NCBI GenBank assembly: GCA_045531405.1
Contig: JAZSDX010000066.1
Coordinates: 6,577-70,576 of the forward strand
Source of the DNA: RGIG4079 sp045531405
GTDB lineage: Bacteria; Bacteroidota; Bacteroidia; Bacteroidales; Muribaculaceae
Length of the DNA: 64,000 bases
Direction of reading: 5' to 3'
The first letter of the stretch is position 1, and each line of letters starts with the position of its first letter. Positions 1 to 8,647 of this stretch are shown piece by piece. Made by a program: the position numbers and the translations under genes. The notes beneath the pieces were generated by a model, which saw only the letters and a list, made by a program, of their open reading frames with translations, was not told the DNA's origin and searched no databases.

Positions 1-934
1 TGCCGATAGTTTCAACCTCTTTGAGAAGCGTTGCAACGGGCTTGAATGCTACACGGAAAAATATGTCTTCACCATTAGAAATGCCACCCTGAATGCCACC
101 CGAATTATTTGATGTTGTGCCTATTTTGCCATTGTTGTTTGTGAAAAGGTCAATCATCTCACTGCCACGACGGCCAACACCATCAAATCCCATGCCATAC
201 TCAAATCCTTTGGCAGCGTTGATGCCGAGCATTGCTTCGCCTAATCGAGCATGGAGTTTGCCAAAAACCGGGTTCCCAAGACCTACTGGACATCCTTTGA
301 TAACTCCGGTGATTACACCTCCAATGGTGTCGCCGTTGGCTTTTACCTCGGCAATGAGATTGTGCATTTGTTGTGCAATTTCAGGGTCGGGGCAACGCAC
401 ATCGTTGGTTTCAATGAGCGATGCATTATATTTTTTATAATCGTTATCGAGAGCAATATTGCCAACTTGCGAAGTATAGGCATATATGTTTACTCCAATT
501 TGTTCCAATGCTTGACGGGCAAATGCTCCGGCTACAACGCGAGATATTGTTTCACGAGCCGATGAGCGCCCACCTCCGCGATGGTCGCGAATGCCATATT
601 TGGTAGAGTAGGTAAAGTCGGCATGAGATGGACGGAATGTATTGCGAATATTTTCATAGTCCGACGAATGTTGGTTGGCATTTTCCACGATAAAACCTAT
701 GGGTGTGCCAGTAGTTTTGCCTTCAAAAAGCCCGGAGAGAATTATTACTTGGTCTTTCTCGTCGCGAGGAGTGACGATAGCCGATTGTCCCGGACGGCGA
801 CGATTTAGTTCTTGTTGCACTCGGGTTAAATCAATTTCAATGCCTGAAGGCATGCCGTCAATTACTCCACCAACTGCAGCGCCATGAGACTCTCCAAATG
901 TAGTCACTCTGAAAATCCTACCAGTTGTATTCAT
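1..934 (-). CDS. aroC: Chorismate synthase, 3' end cut by window edge
   Basis: Chorismate synthase converts 5-enolpyruvylshikimate-3-phosphate to chorismate, the last step of the shikimate pathway, in the cytoplasm with reduced FMN. The reading frame starts at the ATG whose first base is 934 and stays open to base 1, giving about 311 residues of a protein usually near 360. The translation begins MNTTGRIFRVTTFGESHG and continues with the family signatures RRPGQSAIVTPR, DHRGGGRSSARET and GGIQGGISNGEDI. The start overlaps the end of the upstream ybaK-like gene by 17 bp, so the two are probably co-transcribed and translationally coupled. Only the C-terminal part is missing, because of the window edge; nothing suggests a pseudogene. 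Confidence 0.95.
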   Translation of the reverse strand, partial: MNTTGRIFRVTTFGESHGAAVGGVIDGMPSGIEIDLTRVQQELNRRRPGQSAIVTPRDEKDQVIILSGLFEGKTTGTPIGFIVENANQHSSDYENIRNTFRPSHADFTYSTKYGIRDHRGGGRSSARETISRVVAGAFARQALEQIGVNIYAYTSQVGNIALDNDYKKYNASLIETNDVRCPDPEIAQQMHNLIAEVKANGDTIGGVITGVIKGCPVGLGNPVFGKLHARLGEAMLGINAAKGFEYGMGFDGVGRRGSEMIDLFTNNNGKIGTTSNNSGGIQGGISNGEDIFFRVAFKPVATLLKEVETIG

Positions 935-1433
935 CGTTTTCGTTATTTAGCTTTGTTTGAATTAAATCGGTTGTTGTGGCTCTTCCATATTTTATCAAGT
1001 CGAGAGGCGATATTTTTAATTGTAATCCCCTTATCCCGGCACTCACAAATATGAAATCAAAATCAAGAGCCGATTGGTGAAAGAATGTGGGAAAAGGCTT
1101 TTTCATGCCTATAGGTGAGCACCCTCCACGAATATACCCGGTTAAAGGTAATAATTCTTTCATTGGAATCATTTCGGCTTTCTTCGCTCCGGCAGCTTTT
1201 GCCGCTTTTTTGAGGTCAACTTCGGTGTTGCCCGGCACTACACATACAAAATATCCACTGCGATCGCCATGAAGAACAAGAGTTTTGAACACTTGATTAA
1301 TATCTTCGCCCAATTCCTCCGCCACGTGGTCGGCGGCAAGGTTATTTTCATCAACAGTATAGGTAACTAACTCATAAGGAATTTTTGCCTTATCGAGCAA
1401 GCGCGCTACGTTTGTTTTTTGAATCCCGGCCAT
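918..1433 (-). CDS. ybaK: Cys-tRNA(Pro)/Cys-tRNA(Cys) deacylase, YbaK/EbsC family
   Basis: This 171-residue protein is a YbaK-type trans-editing enzyme. The family hydrolyses Cys wrongly attached to tRNA-Pro by prolyl-tRNA synthetase. Visible marks are the N-terminal LLDKAKIPYELVTY, the conserved FKTLVLHG segment with the family lysine, and the glycine-rich GYIRGGCSPIGMKK motif. Length and domain span (nearly the whole protein) fit the family. It lies between a GtrA-family gene and aroC, overlapping aroC by 17 bp, at the end of a leftward housekeeping run. Family assignment is secure; the exact tRNA preference cannot be read from sequence. Confidence 0.9.
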   Translation of the reverse strand: MAGIQKTNVARLLDKAKIPYELVTYTVDENNLAADHVAEELGEDINQVFKTLVLHGDRSGYFVCVVPGNTEVDLKKAAKAAGAKKAEMIPMKELLPLTGYIRGGCSPIGMKKPFPTFFHQSALDFDFIFVSAGIRGLQLKISPLDLIKYGRATTTDLIQTKLNNENDEYNW

Positions 1434-1524
1434 AAATGTGTAGGTTGATAAAACGCTACAAAAATAATAAAATTATAGGGTAAAAGGAAGCCAAAGGTGC
1501 AAAAATAACGATACTTCGATATTT

Positions 1525-1977
1525 TTAGGGTTTGAATGTTATGAATCGGTTATATGCAAAATTGGCGAGAGTGTAAATAACATTGCCAATGAGTGTGGCA
1601 ACTCCATAGCCCGAAAGAGTGAAAAACCCGAAGATTTTCCATTGGTAATCGCCAAAGTCGGTAGAATTAATAAGAAATACAACAAGGAGTTGTAATCCAT
1701 AACAAAATACAAAACCGAGGGCAAATTTAATCGCTTCACGGCTATATCCATTTTGAGATTTGAATACCCAATTCTTGTTCCAAATAAATGAATTGATAAG
1801 CCCGGCAATATATCCTAAAGCATTTGCAACATAGGGATTTATGTTTAGGATTGATTTGCATATAAAGATTACACCCAAAGTGATGCCTGTGTTGAGGCAT
1901 CCTACCATAATATATTTGAGAAATTGAATAGTTGTATGTTGAATTTTCTTAGTCATGATGCTATTGCGACTAATCAT
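1525..1977 (-). CDS. GtrA-family membrane protein
   Basis: A 150-residue integral membrane protein with four predicted hydrophobic segments. It shows the GtrA/DPMS features FLKYIMVGCLNTGI near residue 20, NPYVANALGYIAGLINSFIWNKNWVF in two adjoining pieces, and a closing NFAYNRFITF. GtrA-like proteins are thought to move or flip polyprenyl-linked sugars for cell-surface glycans. The start overlaps the end of the TRIC-family gene by 8 bp, so translation is likely coupled. An internal Met at residue 8 (MTKKIQH) is a possible alternative start. No glycosyltransferase lies beside it to suggest a substrate. Confidence 0.85.
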   Translation of the reverse strand: MISRNSIMTKKIQHTTIQFLKYIMVGCLNTGITLGVIFICKSILNINPYVANALGYIAGLINSFIWNKNWVFKSQNGYSREAIKFALGFVFCYGLQLLVVFLINSTDFGDYQWKIFGFFTLSGYGVATLIGNVIYTLANFAYNRFITFKP

Positions 1978-2587
1978 TATCGTGTTTAAGGGTGGGTAGT
2001 TGCCATGCGTGTTTTACAGCCAAGAATCGTAAAATGATTACAGTTAAAGCGCAAGCCGATTGTTGTAATATTTCAGATCCACCACATTCCATTGTAAACC
2101 AATATATACCACCTCCTGCCAAACAAGCAGTGGCATAAATGTCTTTACGGAAAAATAAAGGTTCTTCATTAATCAAGATGTCGCGAACAACACCTCCAAA
2201 AGCACCAGTAATCATTCCCATTGCAATTGCCACCCACATAGGATAGTCAAATGCTAAGGATTTTTGAATGCCGATAACGACAAATAAAGCCAATCCTATG
2301 GTATCAAATAATAAAAGTGCGCCCAAATGCTTTACCAATGATTTGCGAAAAATAATAACAAAAGCCAAAGCCAAGCCAGTGACAGCTAAATACCACCATG
2401 TTTGCATCCAAAAGACTGGTGCATCAAGTAGTACATCGCGCAAGGTCCCTCCTCCTATTGCAGTAACTAACCCTACGACATATGCGCCAAACCAGTCAAA
2501 TCGCTTGCCGGCTGCCATTCTTATGCCACTAATGGCAAATGCAACAGTACCAATAACTTCGATTATGAAAAGAAACATATTGTCCAT
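1970..2587 (-). CDS. TRIC/UPF0126 (YicG-like) membrane channel protein
   Basis: A 205-residue protein with about seven membrane segments arranged as two similar halves, the usual layout of the prokaryotic TRIC (trimeric intracellular cation channel) family, formerly UPF0126. The glycine-rich GGGTLRDVLL and GGVVRDILINEEPLFF motifs mark the two halves. Homologues of known structure are trimeric cation channels; the physiological ion and role in bacteria remain uncertain. It is 12 bp downstream of nth and overlaps the GtrA gene by 8 bp in the same leftward run. Confidence 0.88.
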   Translation of the reverse strand: MDNMFLFIIEVIGTVAFAISGIRMAAGKRFDWFGAYVVGLVTAIGGGTLRDVLLDAPVFWMQTWWYLAVTGLALAFVIIFRKSLVKHLGALLLFDTIGLALFVVIGIQKSLAFDYPMWVAIAMGMITGAFGGVVRDILINEEPLFFRKDIYATACLAGGGIYWFTMECGGSEILQQSACALTVIILRFLAVKHAWQLPTLKHDND

Positions 2588-2599
2588 GGAGTATAGAGT

Positions 2600-3247
2600 T
2601 TAGTAGTCAGTTTTTTCTTGTTGAAAATATCTACAAAATTGTGTTAATCCACAATTTAGACAATCGGGACGACGGGCTTTGCATACATATCGTCCGTGAA
2701 GAATGAGCCAATGGTGAGCAAGAGGAATAATTTCGTCGGGAATGTTTTTACATAATGCTCGTTCGGTTTCAAGAGGAGACTTGCTATTAGTCGTCAGCCC
2801 GATGCGTTCACTCACGCGAAATACATGAGTATCAACAGCCATCGCAGCTTTGTTGAAAACGACGGCAAGCATCACGTTGGCAGTCTTTCGACCTACACCC
2901 GGTAATTTTATTAGGGAGTCAATGTCGGAAGGGATTTCGCTATTAAAATCTTCAACAAGCATCTTAGCAGCACCAATTAAATGTCGTGCTTTATTGTTGG
3001 GATAAGAACAAGACTTAATTAGTTCAAATACTTCGTCAAAAGATGCCGAAGCAAGGATTTCGGGGGTAGGGTATCGCTCAAATAAAGTCGGAGTAATGAG
3101 GTTTACTCGCTTATCGGTGCATTGAGCAGAGAGAATGACGGCAAGCAGTAGATGAAACGGCGTGTCGTAGTGCAGTTCGGTTCCGGCAATAGGCATAGCA
3201 ACCTTGAACCACTCAATAACTTCTTGATATCGTTGCTTGGTTGTCAT
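2600..3247 (-). CDS. nth: Endonuclease III, DNA glycosylase/AP lyase
   Basis: A 215-residue base-excision repair enzyme that removes oxidised pyrimidines and nicks at abasic sites. The helix-hairpin-helix motif LPGVGRKTANVM contains the catalytic lysine (K121), the catalytic aspartate is in AVDTHVFRV (D139), and the C-terminal cluster C189-x6-C196-x2-C199-x5-C205 ligates a 4Fe-4S cluster. All functional residues are present and the length matches the E. coli enzyme (211). It lies 25 bp downstream of pheS and 12 bp upstream of the TRIC gene, in the same orientation. Confidence 0.96.
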   Translation of the reverse strand: MTTKQRYQEVIEWFKVAMPIAGTELHYDTPFHLLLAVILSAQCTDKRVNLITPTLFERYPTPEILASASFDEVFELIKSCSYPNNKARHLIGAAKMLVEDFNSEIPSDIDSLIKLPGVGRKTANVMLAVVFNKAAMAVDTHVFRVSERIGLTTNSKSPLETERALCKNIPDEIIPLAHHWLILHGRYVCKARRPDCLNCGLTQFCRYFQQEKTDY

Positions 3248-3272
3248 CGCTATGCGTTATATGTATGTTCAA

Positions 3273-4295
3273 TTAGTGTGCGCTTTGAAATTCTTCGAGG
3301 AAGCGAGCGTCGTTTTCTGAGAACATGCGAAGGTCTTTAACTTGGTATTTGAGGTTGGTGATACGCTCAATACCCATTCCTAATGCATATCCACTGTATT
3401 CTTTACTGTCGATGCCACAAGCTTCAAGTACATTGGGATCAACCATTCCGCAGCCGAGTATTTCTACCCAACCGGTGTGCTTGCAGAAAGAGCAACCTTT
3501 ACCACCACAAAGATTACAAGAAATATCCATCTCGGCCGATGGCTCGGTGAATGGGAAATAACTTGGACGAAGGCGAATTTGTGTAGCTTGACCAAACATT
3601 TCTTGTGCAAAGTATAGCAATGTCTGCTTCAAGTCAACAAACGATACATTTTTATCAACATAAAGAGCCTCGACTTGATGGAAGAAACAATGAGCACGAG
3701 CCGAAATTGCTTCATTGCGATAAACACGTCCCGGGCAAATGATGCGAATGGGTGGCTGAGTTTTTTCCATTACACGGCTTTGAACCGAAGATGTGTGTGT
3801 GCGTAATAACACATCGGCAGGATTGCGTTGAATGAAGAATGTGTCTTGCATGTCGCGAGCGGGGTGGTCGGCAGGGAAGTTCATTGAAGAAAATACATGC
3901 CAATCATCTTCTATTTCAGGACCGTCGGCAATAGAGAATCCAAGACGAGAGAAGATTGAAACTATTTCGTTTCTTACTAACGACAATGGGTGGCGAGTGC
4001 CAAGTTTTATGGGTGAAGCTGTGCGAGAAAGGTCAAGACCATCAGCTACAGTTTCAACCGATTCAACAGCATCGCGAAGTGCATTGATTTTGTCGTTGGC
4101 AAGATTTTTTAATTCATTGAGGGCTTGTCCCATAGCTTTCTTTTGGTCGGCAGGGACATTGCGAAAGTCATTGAAAAGTAATGACACTTCACCTTTTTTG
4201 CTTAAATATTTGATGCGCAACGCCTCAACATCGGCAGCGCTACTTGCTGTGAGACTCTCTATTTGAGCCTTGAGGTTATTTATCTTTTCTAACAT
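3273..4295 (-). CDS. pheS: Phenylalanyl-tRNA synthetase alpha subunit
   Basis: The 340-residue alpha chain of the alpha2-beta2 phenylalanyl-tRNA synthetase. An N-terminal coiled-coil of about 85 residues is followed by the class II catalytic core: HPLSLVRNEIVSIF, the motif 2 region CPGRVYRNEA, and motif 3 ALGMGIERITNLKY. A cysteine-rich loop (CNLCGGKGCSFCKHTGW) sits between motifs 2 and 3, as in many Bacteroidota homologues, and could bind zinc. It is the first gene of the leftward run. A TAAATTTG-type -7 element lies upstream on the minus strand (4321-4328), without a clear -33 box. The beta subunit gene is not in the window. Confidence 0.97.
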   Translation of the reverse strand: MLEKINNLKAQIESLTASSAADVEALRIKYLSKKGEVSLLFNDFRNVPADQKKAMGQALNELKNLANDKINALRDAVESVETVADGLDLSRTASPIKLGTRHPLSLVRNEIVSIFSRLGFSIADGPEIEDDWHVFSSMNFPADHPARDMQDTFFIQRNPADVLLRTHTSSVQSRVMEKTQPPIRIICPGRVYRNEAISARAHCFFHQVEALYVDKNVSFVDLKQTLLYFAQEMFGQATQIRLRPSYFPFTEPSAEMDISCNLCGGKGCSFCKHTGWVEILGCGMVDPNVLEACGIDSKEYSGYALGMGIERITNLKYQVKDLRMFSENDARFLEEFQSAH

Positions 4296-4395
4296 TGCAA
4301 TGATTAGTTATTTCTTTGTGCAAATTTACAAAAAAAATGGGTTATAATAGACTTTTCATGAAATAATAACCTATCTTTGTAAAAAAAAGAAAGAT

Positions 4396-4890
4396 ATGAC
4401 AGTATTAACGATATTATTAATAGTGCTTGGCGCTTTGTGTTTGCTTACCGGAATTGTGGGGTGTGTAGTCCCGGTTTTGCCTGGCCCTCCGATCTCATAT
4501 GTGGGCATATTATTGATGCATTTTACTGATGAATATGATTATAGTTTGACAACATTGCTCGTGTTGTTGGCATTGGTTATACTTGTGACAGTATTGGATT
4601 TTATAATCCCGATGCTTGGTAGCAAATATATGGGTGCCGGTAAATGGGGTACATGGGGCGGTTTCTTCGGTACAATTGTGGGTCTGTTTTATGTTTCGGT
4701 TACTTGGGGGCTAAGTTTGTTGATAGGCCCATTTATAGGCGCTTTTATAGGAGAGAAATTATCGGGTAAGGGCTGGCATGATGCTTTGGTTGCAGGATTC
4801 GGCTCGTTTTTGGGTTTTGTCATAGGAACTCTACTTAAAGTATTGTTATGTTTATATATGATTTATGAATTTATAGCAGTGTTCTTTTAG
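4396..4890 (+). CDS. DUF456-family small membrane protein
   Basis: A 164-residue very hydrophobic protein with about five membrane segments. The glycine-rich GALCLLTGIVGCVVPVLPGPP near the N-terminus and the DFIIPMLGSKYMGAGKWGTWG block in mid-protein are hallmarks of the DUF456 family, whose function is unknown. It is divergent from pheS. A TATCTTTG -7 element at 4372-4379 lies 16 bp before the start, but no good -33 box is visible. It ends 16 bp before tilS, so the two are probably one transcription unit. Confidence 0.82.
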   Translation: MTVLTILLIVLGALCLLTGIVGCVVPVLPGPPISYVGILLMHFTDEYDYSLTTLLVLLALVILVTVLDFIIPMLGSKYMGAGKWGTWGGFFGTIVGLFYVSVTWGLSLLIGPFIGAFIGEKLSGKGWHDALVAGFGSFLGFVIGTLLKVLLCLYMIYEFIAVFF

Positions 4891-4906
4891 TTGTAAAGAA
4901 TGAAAA

Positions 4907-6250
4907 ATGACACACTCTATAGAACAAAAAATATTAAAAAATATAGAACAACACTTATTGCTAAATGATAAGGGACGAGTTGTTGTTGCACTAAGTGGAG
5001 GAGCCGATTCGGTTGCATTACTATCGGCATTGGTTGCTTTGGGTTATGATTGTATAGTTGCTCATTGTAATTTTCATCTTCGAGGCGAGGAGTCTAATAG
5101 AGATGAGGCTCATGCTATTAAGTTGGCTCAAGCTTGTGGCTCAAAAATAGAGATTAAACATTTTAATGTAGCTTCATTTGAAAAGGAGCATGGAGTATCT
5201 ACCGAAATGGCATGTCGGGAGTTGAGGTATGAATGGTTTGAGCAACTTAGAATAAGATATGAAGCACAAGCAATTGCCGTCGCTCATCATCGCGATGATG
5301 ATGTAGAAACGATGTTTCTTAATTTGTTGCGAGGAAGTGGCATCGTCGGAGTAGCTGCAATGCGATGGAAAAATGGGTATATAGTGCGACCAATGCTCAA
5401 TATTTCGCGTCAAGAGATAGAACAATATTTGAACGATAAAAGGTTGGGTTTTGTCGTAGATAGTACGAATGCTCAAGTTGAGTATAAAAGAAACCGATTG
5501 CGCAATATTGTTATGCCGATTTTGCGAAAGGCATTTCCCGATGCTGATAAGTTGTTGGCAAAGTCATTGACTAATCTTAAAGAGAATCGTCAAGTTTATC
5601 AAACAGCGATTTCTGAGGCTAAAATACGATATCAAAAAGGTGGTATAATCTATTTGTCGCAAATTTTAGAAGAATATGTGGCTCCAACGACTTTACTATT
5701 TGAAATGTTAAATCCGTTAGGCTTTAATTTCTCTCAGATTGAGGCTATAATAAATGAGAAGGATGAGACAGGACGTAGGTTTTATTCTCAAAAATATGTT
5801 GCAGTTATAAATCGAGGAGTGATTGAATTGTCAGAAATAACCGACTTTAGTCATCGTGAAGAAGAATATCTGATAAATTTGCATGAAAATGTGAAATTTC
5901 CTATTGAGTTGGAAGTTGAGCAGATTGCAAAGTCAGAGTTTATGCCAAGTCGAGATTGTCAAGTGATTTATCTTGATGCGAAAGTATTGGAGGGTAATCC
6001 TAAATTTGTATTGCGTCGATGGAAAGAAGGAGATAAATTAGCTCCATTTGGCATGAGAGGAACGAAAAAATTGAGTGATATATTTAGTGATGCAAAACTA
6101 TCGTTGTCGCAAAAAAATAAAGTGTGGATTTTGGAACGAGATACCGATATATTATGGATTGTAGGTATGCGTGTGTCACGCCATTTTGTGGTAAATGAGT
6201 CCACAACACAAATATTAAAAGTGAAATTAGGAAAACAGGAATTGTTTTGA
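4907..6250 (+). CDS. tilS: tRNA(Ile)-lysidine synthase
   Basis: This 447-residue enzyme attaches lysine to C34 of the CAU-anticodon tRNA-Ile, so that it reads AUA and is charged with isoleucine. The PP-loop ATP-binding motif LSGGADSVALL lies near residue 30. The N-type ATP pyrophosphatase core follows (HCNFHLRGEESNRDE, AVAHHRDDDVETMFLNLLRGSG). The C-terminal TilS domain is recognisable from FVLRRWKEGDKLAPFGMRGTK. Length and domain order match full-length TilS. It is co-directional with the DUF456 gene, 16 bp downstream. Confidence 0.95.
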   Translation: MTHSIEQKILKNIEQHLLLNDKGRVVVALSGGADSVALLSALVALGYDCIVAHCNFHLRGEESNRDEAHAIKLAQACGSKIEIKHFNVASFEKEHGVSTEMACRELRYEWFEQLRIRYEAQAIAVAHHRDDDVETMFLNLLRGSGIVGVAAMRWKNGYIVRPMLNISRQEIEQYLNDKRLGFVVDSTNAQVEYKRNRLRNIVMPILRKAFPDADKLLAKSLTNLKENRQVYQTAISEAKIRYQKGGIIYLSQILEEYVAPTTLLFEMLNPLGFNFSQIEAIINEKDETGRRFYSQKYVAVINRGVIELSEITDFSHREEEYLINLHENVKFPIELEVEQIAKSEFMPSRDCQVIYLDAKVLEGNPKFVLRRWKEGDKLAPFGMRGTKKLSDIFSDAKLSLSQKNKVWILERDTDILWIVGMRVSRHFVVNESTTQILKVKLGKQELF

Positions 6251-6289
6251 CAAAAAGTAGTGAAAATTTGTCAACTTTTTAATTCAAAA

Positions 6290-6321
6290 TTTGTTTATTT
6301 GGTAAATGCAAGGTAACTTTG
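6290..6321 (+). promoter_or_regulatory. Bacteroidota-type promoter of rho
   Basis: The -33 box TTTG (6290-6293) is separated by exactly 20 nt from the -7 box TAACTTTG (6314-6321), matching the TTTG / TAnnTTTG consensus of the Bacteroidota housekeeping sigma factor. The predicted transcript would carry an untranslated leader of about 165 nt before the rho start at 6495. Rho is known to regulate its own leader in other bacteria, so the long leader is a candidate autoregulatory region. Confidence 0.7.
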
Positions 6322-6494
6322 CACTGATTTCAATTAGAAATTGTTTTGAAATGTTAGATTTGTGACATATCAGAAAAACAATTTTATCCCTATATTATAA
6401 TAGAAAATAATCAGTCAAAGAGATGTGTGCCGTATTATCACGAGCCACGATTGTGTAAATATGATTATATTTTTATAATCCCTCTAAATTCAAT

Positions 6495-8510
6495 ATGTAT
6501 AATATTTCCGATCTTAACGCAATGAGTGATCAAGAACTCAAAACGATTGCGGAATCTATGGGATTGAAAAAAATAGATCCCTCAAAAAAAGATGAGTTGA
6601 TTTATCGTATTCTTGACGAGCAGGCAATATCAATGGCAACAGCTTCGACAATTGAGAAAAAACGTCGAAAAACCAAAGATGAGTCTTCTAAAAAGGATAA
6701 AAAGACAACAACTAAGAAAGAACCAAAAAATAAGAAAAAATCATCTGAAAGTGAAACCGGTTCTAAAATCGAATTAGTTGAAAGTGAGGTTGCTGTAGAA
6801 TCTACGATAGAAGTGGAAGAACCCAAACAAGAAGTAGAACCTAAGGCAAAACCGGCACGTTGCACTAAAAAATCGGCAAAAAAGGAAGATAATCAAGTTG
6901 AAAAAGATGTTGCAACAGAGTTGAATGTGCAACTCGAATTACCGGTTGAAGAACTTGATGAAAAAGATGAGTTGACAATGCTTACCCCATTGGCTAAGGA
7001 TGAAGAACCAATGGCGATTCAGATTGAACCAAAAACTGAGAATACTGAAGGCTTGTCGCAAGAAAAAACATCAGACGATGCAACAGAGTCTCAAACAGAT
7101 AATGAAAAATCAAGAATAGATTTTCGTCCCAAAGAAAATTCTTCGTTTGGATCGTTTTTTCCTCGAGGAGAAGGTCGTCGATTTGTGCCTCGTAGTCAAA
7201 GAGAAAAAGAGGAAGCTGCTGCTAATGCTGCAGTTGCGGCTGCAAAGTCAACAATCCTAATTGGAGAACCGGGTAGAGAGCAGCAAGAAAAAAATTACCA
7301 ATATCAACAAGGTAAGCAAAATAAAAAACAAAAAAATCGCAATAATAAGCAACAATATCAACAACCCCAACCAGCCGAACCTCAATATAATTTTGATGGA
7401 TTCCTAAATGCGAGTGGGGTGCTTGAAGTAATGCCCGACGGATATGGATTTCTTCGGTCAAGCGATTATAACTATCTTTCATCGCCCGACGATGTATATG
7501 TGACTCAATCCCAAATTAAAAACTATGCGCTTAAAACAGGAGATGTGGTGAAATGTACTATTCGTCCTCCTCGTGAGGGTGAGAAATATTTCCCTATGAG
7601 CAATGTGACAAGCGTTAATGGGCGTCAACCCGGCTTTATTCGTGACCGTGTGGCATTTGAACACCTCACACCATTGTTTCCCGATAAAAAATTTGACCTC
7701 ACAAGTGGCAAAACATGTAATCTTTCAACACGAGTAGTTGATATGTTTTCGCCAATTGGCAAAGGTCAACGTGGGTTAATTGTGGCACCTCCAAAAACCG
7801 GTAAAACAATATTGTTGAAAGATATAGCAAATGCTATTGCCGAAAATCACCCGGAAACATATATTATGATTCTTCTCATCGACGAACGTCCTGAGGAGGT
7901 TACCGATATGAGTCGCAGTGTTAATGCCGAAGTTATTGCCTCAACATTTGATGAGCCAGCTGAGCGTCATGTAAAAATTGCAAGTATCGTGCTTGAGAAA
8001 GCAAAACGCATGGTGGAATGTGGTCATGACGTGGTGATTTTGCTTGATTCAATTACACGTCTTGCACGTGCATATAATACTGTATCTCCGGCATCGGGTA
8101 AGATACTTTCGGGTGGTGTAGATGCAAATGCATTGCAAAAACCTAAACGATTCTTTGGCGCTGCTCGTAATATTGAAAATGGTGGCTCGCTTACGATTAT
8201 TGCAACAGCATTGACCGAAACAAGTTCAAAGATGGATGAAGTAATCTTTGAAGAGTTTAAGGGAACTGGTAATATGGAATTACAACTTGACCGCAAATTG
8301 TCAAATAAACGCATTTTCCCGGCAGTTGATATTATGGCATCAAGCACGCGTCGTGATGATTTATTGATTCATCCCGAAATGCGCAATCGTATGTGGATTC
8401 TTCGTAGATATCTTTCAGAACACAACTCTATTGAGGCAATGGAATTTATCAAAGATCGCATGGAACGCACATCGACCAACGAAGAATTGTTATTTACTAT
8501 GGGCGACTAA
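6495..8510 (+). CDS. rho: Transcription termination factor Rho with long disordered insertion
   Basis: A 671-residue Rho, against about 420 in E. coli. Residues 1-40 form the SAP-like Rho N-terminal helix bundle (ISDLNAMSDQELKTIAESMG). Residues 45-300 are a low-complexity K/E/Q/N-rich stretch that is clearly disordered. The RNA-binding cold-shock fold (GVLEVMPDGYGFLRSSDYNY, with DDVYVTQSQIK) and the RecA-type motor follow. Walker A is APPKTGKT at 431-438, then VILLDSITRLARAYN and the R-loop/Q-loop region. All motor motifs are intact. In Bacteroides, the equivalent insertion of Rho is reported to drive phase separation and alter termination, so the extension is probably functional. The gene has its own promoter and a strong terminator. 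Confidence 0.97.
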   Translation: MYNISDLNAMSDQELKTIAESMGLKKIDPSKKDELIYRILDEQAISMATASTIEKKRRKTKDESSKKDKKTTTKKEPKNKKKSSESETGSKIELVESEVAVESTIEVEEPKQEVEPKAKPARCTKKSAKKEDNQVEKDVATELNVQLELPVEELDEKDELTMLTPLAKDEEPMAIQIEPKTENTEGLSQEKTSDDATESQTDNEKSRIDFRPKENSSFGSFFPRGEGRRFVPRSQREKEEAAANAAVAAAKSTILIGEPGREQQEKNYQYQQGKQNKKQKNRNNKQQYQQPQPAEPQYNFDGFLNASGVLEVMPDGYGFLRSSDYNYLSSPDDVYVTQSQIKNYALKTGDVVKCTIRPPREGEKYFPMSNVTSVNGRQPGFIRDRVAFEHLTPLFPDKKFDLTSGKTCNLSTRVVDMFSPIGKGQRGLIVAPPKTGKTILLKDIANAIAENHPETYIMILLIDERPEEVTDMSRSVNAEVIASTFDEPAERHVKIASIVLEKAKRMVECGHDVVILLDSITRLARAYNTVSPASGKILSGGVDANALQKPKRFFGAARNIENGGSLTIIATALTETSSKMDEVIFEEFKGTGNMELQLDRKLSNKRIFPAVDIMASSTRRDDLLIHPEMRNRMWILRRYLSEHNSIEAMEFIKDRMERTSTNEELLFTMGD

Positions 8511-8525
8511 ATAAAGACCTCCATA

Positions 8526-8567
8526 AAACAACAACGCGCGCCTAAATTTAGGTGCGTGTTGTTGTTT
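8526..8567. terminator. Bidirectional intrinsic terminator between rho and LRR gene
   Basis: Two 21-base arms (8526-8546 and 8547-8567) are inverted repeats, with only two G-U wobbles and a GC-rich core (GCGCGCC with GGTGCGT). A-tracts and T-tracts flank both sides. It lies 16 bp after the rho stop and about 80 bp after the stop of the convergent leucine-rich-repeat gene, so it can serve both. Confidence 0.85.
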
Positions 8568-8647
8568 ATAGAGTGCATGATTAAATATATGAAAATAACA
8601 TACTATTACCCTTGTGATAGTCGAAATTGCTAGTTAAGCGTTAAATG

